In this document: in pieces, positions 5,339-7,866 of the stretch | Numbering within the stretch: the stretch's first letter is position 1 | Layout: each line of letters starts with the position of its first letter | NCBI GenBank assembly: GCA_012798645.1 | Contig: JAAZMU010000109.1 | Location: 1 to 7,866, forward strand | Length of the DNA stretch: 7,866 bases | Direction: 5' to 3' | Source of the DNA: Patescibacteria group bacterium | GTDB lineage: Bacteria > Patescibacteriota > Minisyncoccia > Minisyncoccales > Minisyncoccaceae | The notes under the pieces: generated by a model | Seen by the model: only the letters and a program-made list of their open reading frames with translations | Database searches by the model: none | What the model was told of the DNA's origin: nothing | Translations under genes and position numbers: made by a program

Positions 5339-6194
5339 TAGTAATTCGGTTATTCATAGAGCATTTCATGCGCTTCCTCCTTTGGAGAATAAAAAAGGGG
5401 AGATTGTAAATGCAGTTTATGGATTTATTACATTTTTATTTAAAGCAATAAGGGAGTTAGACCCTGATTATGTTGCCTCTTGTTTTGATGTGTCAAAGCA
5501 TACTTTTAGAAGCGAATTATTTAAAGCATATAAGGCAAAAAGAGAAAAAGCACCAGATGAACTATATGAGCAAATTCCAAAAGTAAAGGAAGTTTTGAAA
5601 GTATTTAACATCCCAGTGTTTGAAAAAAAAGGCTTTGAAGGGGATGATTTAATTGGAACAATTGCTAAAAAAGAAAATGGAAACTTAGAGAAAATAATTT
5701 TATCAGGAGATTTAGACAATCTTCAATTGATTGATGAAAATGTGAGAGTAGTTTTTCTAGGAAGAAAAGTAAGTGCATTAAATATATTTGATGTGAGAAA
5801 GGTAGAGGAGAAATATGGGATTTTGCCAGATCAAATAATAGATTTAAAGGCTTTAAAAGGAGATAGTGCGGATAATATTCCTGGGGTGGCAGGGATTGGA
5901 ATAAAAACAGCAACAATACTTTTGAAAAAGTATGAGAACTTAGAGAATGTTTATAAGAACATTAATTTAATTAAAGGTAAAGTAAAGGAGAAGTTAGTCA
6001 AAGAAAAAGAAATGGCTTTTTTAAGTAAGGAACTTGCTACCATTAAAACAGATGTTTTGTTTGATTTTGACTTGGAGGAATGCAAGTGGGATGATTTTAA
6101 TAAAGAAGAAGTAATTAAATTATTTGAAGAGCTTGGGTTTAAAAGTTTGATTCCTAAAATACCTGGAGAAAAGGATAATTTAAAGTTATTTTGA
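5316..6194 (+). CDS. Stand-alone 5'-3' exonuclease (PolA N-terminal domain type)
   Basis: The 292-residue protein matches the 5'-nuclease (FEN-like) domain of DNA polymerase I, which removes RNA primers and flaps during lagging-strand synthesis and repair. Metal-binding and signature residues are in place: Asp8 (IIIIDSN), Asp58 (CFDVS), TFRSELFKAYKAKR (63-76), GFEGDD (106-111), SGDLDNLQL (130-138) and the helix-hairpin-helix GDSADNIPGVAGIGIKTA (182-199). The gene stops soon after the domain ends, with no 3'-5' exonuclease or polymerase domain following, so it is a separate protein rather than full-length PolA. The ATG at 5316 was chosen because the family begins a few residues before the first metal-binding Asp; an in-frame ATG at 5265 lies deep inside tsaE. 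The 23-base overlap with tsaE suggests coupled translation. Confidence 0.9.
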   Translation: MKRIIIIDSNSVIHRAFHALPPLENKKGEIVNAVYGFITFLFKAIRELDPDYVASCFDVSKHTFRSELFKAYKAKREKAPDELYEQIPKVKEVLKVFNIPVFEKKGFEGDDLIGTIAKKENGNLEKIILSGDLDNLQLIDENVRVVFLGRKVSALNIFDVRKVEEKYGILPDQIIDLKALKGDSADNIPGVAGIGIKTATILLKKYENLENVYKNINLIKGKVKEKLVKEKEMAFLSKELATIKTDVLFDFDLEECKWDDFNKEEVIKLFEELGFKSLIPKIPGEKDNLKLF

Positions 6195-6200
6195 TTAAAA

Positions 6201-6291
6201 ATGGAGATATGGATATCCATATCTCCAAAAACAGACGAAAATGGAGATATGGGTTGACATATCTCCAAAAATGGACAATAATGGAGATATG
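6201..6291. repeat. Operator-like array: 40-bp tandem repeat of a palindromic site upstream of fic
   Basis: The ten-base word TGGAGATATG occurs at 6202, 6242 and 6282, exactly 40 bases apart. Its reverse complement CATATCTCCA occurs at 6218 and 6258, also 40 apart. Copy 1 (6202-6227) is a perfect 26-base palindrome with centre GATATC. Copy 2 (6242-6267) has the same arms but centre GGTTGA. Copy 3 is a lone half-site (6282-6291) that includes the fic start codon. Copy 2 overlaps the -35 and copy 3 covers the end of the -10, the predicted start site and the ATG. Such an arrangement fits cooperative repression of fic. The regulator may be the Fic protein's own winged helix, but that is an inference. 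Confidence 0.8.
6254..6282 (+). promoter_or_regulatory. Predicted fic promoter embedded in the palindrome array
   Basis: TTGACA (6254-6259) is followed by a 17-base spacer and AATAAT (6277-6282), a five-of-six -10. Six bases separate the -10 from the ATG at 6289, so transcription should begin on the start codon. The -35 is formed by the altered centre and first arm bases of palindrome copy 2; the matching position in copy 1 (GATATC centre) has no -35. Confidence 0.7.
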
Positions 6292-7428
6292 AAAAACTTT
6301 AAAGCAGGTAAATACAAAAAACAATTTCAGAATAAGGAGTTTGAATATGAAAGTTTTTTGCCGTCTTTTATTAACAGAGACTTTGATTGGCAAGATAAGA
6401 AGATTAATATGCTACTTGAAAAGGCAACAAGACTCCTTGGGGAATTAAATGCATATTCTTATTTAATACCAGATGTTGATTTTTTTATTAAAATGAGTGT
6501 GGTTAGGGAGGCAACAAAATCAAGTATGATAGAGGGGACAAAAACTGGAATTGGTGAGGCAGTCTTGCCTAAGGAAGAAATCAATCCCGAGAAAAGAGAT
6601 GATTGGGAAGAGGTGCAAAATTATATTGTTGCTTTGAATTATGCTATTGATGAGCTTGAGAGTTTGCCACTAAGCTTTAGATTAATAAAAAATATACATA
6701 AGAAATTATTGTCAGGGGTAAGAGGTCATTATAAGAACCCTGGTGAAATTAGGAAAAGTCAAAATTGGATTGGGGGTTCGTCTTTGACGGATGCTTTTTT
6801 TATTCCTCCTTTTTATACTGATTTGCCTGAGCTTTTAACAGATTTAGAGCGGTTTTGGCACAATAAGAATCTTAATACGCCTTTACTAATAAGGGTTGGA
6901 ATAACGCATTATCAATTTGAAACGATTCATCCGTTTTTGGATGGAAATGGGAGAATAGGACGTCTTTTAATTGCTTTGCAGTTAATAGAAATGGGGATAC
7001 TAACAAAGCCAACGTTATACTTGTCAGCTTTTTTTGAGAAAAACAGAAGCTCTTATTACGATGCTTTAGATATAGTAAGAAAGACGAGTAATTTTGAGCA
7101 ATGGATAAAGTTTTTTTTAAACGGCGTGATATGTACAGCAGAAGATGCAATTAATGTATTTAAGAGTATAATTGATTTAAGGCAGAAATACGAACAAAAG
7201 ATTTTGAGTTTAGGGGCTCGTGCAGAAAATGCTCAAAAGTTACTTTTGTATATGTTTTCTTATCCTGTAGTGAGTATAAAAATGGTTGAGTCAAAGTTAG
7301 ATATTAGTAATAACAATGCAAGTCGTTTGATCAAGTCTCTTGTGGACTTAAACATACTTAAAGAAAAAACAGGCTACTCAAGAAATAGGTTTTATGCTTT
7401 AAATGATTATTTAAATTTATTTAATTAA
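6289..7428 (+). CDS. Fic family protein (predicted AMP-transferase) with winged-helix C-terminus
   Basis: The 379-residue protein has the common Fic_N-Fic-wHTH layout. Fic enzymes usually transfer AMP from ATP to a hydroxyl of a target protein. The N-terminal part carries the inhibitory motif [S/T]xxxE[G/N] as Ser78-Glu82-Gly83, the class II arrangement in which inhibition is built in and no separate antitoxin is needed. The target-binding flap lies near 152-174. The complete catalytic motif HPFLDGNGR is at 214-222, including His214. About 315-375 looks like a winged helix. The start was set at 6289, where the family-like text ([10 protein letters not shown]) begins and a promoter fits; in-frame ATGs at 6241 and 6271 lie in the operator array. 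Four bases separate it from mutM. The target is unknown. Confidence 0.9.
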   Translation: MKNFKAGKYKKQFQNKEFEYESFLPSFINRDFDWQDKKINMLLEKATRLLGELNAYSYLIPDVDFFIKMSVVREATKSSMIEGTKTGIGEAVLPKEEINPEKRDDWEEVQNYIVALNYAIDELESLPLSFRLIKNIHKKLLSGVRGHYKNPGEIRKSQNWIGGSSLTDAFFIPPFYTDLPELLTDLERFWHNKNLNTPLLIRVGITHYQFETIHPFLDGNGRIGRLLIALQLIEMGILTKPTLYLSAFFEKNRSSYYDALDIVRKTSNFEQWIKFFLNGVICTAEDAINVFKSIIDLRQKYEQKILSLGARAENAQKLLLYMFSYPVVSIKMVESKLDISNNNASRLIKSLVDLNILKEKTGYSRNRFYALNDYLNLFN

Positions 7429-7432
7429 AAAT

Positions 7433-7866
7433 ATGCCAGAACTACCAGAAGTACAAACAATAGTAGATGAGCTTAATTTAAAAGTTAAAGGAGAAACAAT
7501 TATAGGGGTTTGGCCTCTTAATTTTAAAGAAGCTCAAAACAAGAAAATATTAAATATTAAAAGGCGAGCAAAGTACATTATATTTGAACTTTCAGAAGAT
7601 ACTATTATGCTCGTGCATCTTAAAATGACAGGACATTTTCTTTTGGGAAGATGGGAAATAAGGAACAATGTTCCTTATCCTCTTGTAGAAGGTCCGATTA
7701 AAGATGATAGTTATAATAAGTATGTGCGGGTGATCTTTTATTTAAAGAGTGGAAAAGAATTAGGTTTTTCAGATTTAAGGAAATTTGGAGAGATTGAATT
7801 TTATACAAAAGAGGAATTCAATAATTTAAAGAAAATTAAAAAGCTGGGGCCTGAACCGCTTGAAAA
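7433..7866 (+). CDS. mutM: Formamidopyrimidine-DNA glycosylase, N-terminal part (runs off the right edge)
   Basis: Fpg/MutM removes oxidised purines such as 8-oxoguanine and nicks the abasic site. The 144 codons visible begin MPELPEV, the hallmark N-terminus in which Pro1 (after Met removal) is the nucleophile and the next Glu is also catalytic. RRAKYIIFEL (44-53) carries the conserved lysine, HLKMTG (62-67) matches the usual HLGMSG loop, DLRKFG matches the conserved D-x-R-[RK]-FG segment, and LGPEPL appears at the cut end. The zinc finger and helix-two-turn-helix lie beyond the window. The related Nei shares the P-E start, but the LPEV text and LGPEPL favour Fpg. It starts 4 bases after fic, so it is probably co-transcribed with fic and influenced by the array upstream. 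No Shine-Dalgarno is seen. Confidence 0.92.
   Translation, partial: MPELPEVQTIVDELNLKVKGETIIGVWPLNFKEAQNKKILNIKRRAKYIIFELSEDTIMLVHLKMTGHFLLGRWEIRNNVPYPLVEGPIKDDSYNKYVRVIFYLKSGKELGFSDLRKFGEIEFYTKEEFNNLKKIKKLGPEPLE

Noticed and set aside
6195..6200. Exonuclease as a truncated remnant of full-length polA
   Set aside because: The domain ends cleanly and no polymerase remnants are visible in any frame downstream; the next gene starts within 100 bases with its own promoter.
6202..6227. Rho-independent terminator after the exonuclease gene
   Set aside because: The palindrome is followed by A's on the plus strand; the T-run is only on the minus strand, where no gene arrives. The repetition at a 40-base period fits operators better.
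6241..6288. Fic start at the in-frame ATG 6241 or 6271
   Set aside because: These would translate the operator array; the added residues do not resemble the family N-terminus, and the promoter spacing points to 6289.
6201..6291. Short CRISPR array
   Set aside because: The period is 40 with most of each unit conserved, the repeat itself is a palindrome, spacers are too short and no cas gene is present.

Overview
The window looks like a piece of a streamlined, AT-rich bacterial genome of the Candidate Phyla Radiation, most likely Parcubacteria-like. The reasons are gene density, overlapping genes, a short PilB with a pilin-like gene nearby, a membrane-anchored lamin-tail-domain protein and a small wHTH-bearing Fic protein. 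TGA is used as a stop (ruvB, tsaE, the exonuclease), so the UGA=Gly code of Gracilibacteria and Absconditabacteria does not apply. The lineage is an inference from gene content; there is no marker rRNA here.

Layout. A prepilin-like gene runs off the left edge on the minus strand (1-143). It is divergent from pcm (249-860, plus). A minus-strand block is then read from right to left: a degenerate DHH-family protein (4829-3912), the pilus ATPase pilB (3910-2642), a GC-rich, strongly self-complementary stretch that may be a structured RNA (2514-2632), ruvB (2481-1519) and a secreted, membrane-anchored lamin-tail protein (1522-857). From a back-to-back promoter region near 4830-4909 a plus-strand block starts: tsaE (4910-5338), a stand-alone 5'-3' exonuclease (5316-6194), a 40-bp-period operator-like array (6201-6291), a Fic protein (6289-7428) and mutM (7433 to the right edge, partial).

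Gene roles. pilB and the pilin-like gene point to a type IV pilus or pseudopilus used for surface contact or DNA uptake. ruvB, the exonuclease and mutM serve recombination and repair, tsaE serves tRNA t6A modification, and pcm repairs aged proteins. The lamin-tail protein probably sits on the cell surface, and the Fic protein is a predicted AMP-transferase with its own inhibitory motif and DNA-binding domain.

Regulation. Shine-Dalgarno sequences are nearly absent. At three plus-strand genes (pcm, tsaE, fic) a -10-like hexamer ends exactly 6 bases before the ATG, which places the expected transcription start on the start codon, so these mRNAs are probably leaderless. The least explained parts of the window are the self-complementary block between pilB and ruvB, the palindrome array that covers the fic promoter, and the DHH-like protein that has lost its catalytic residues.
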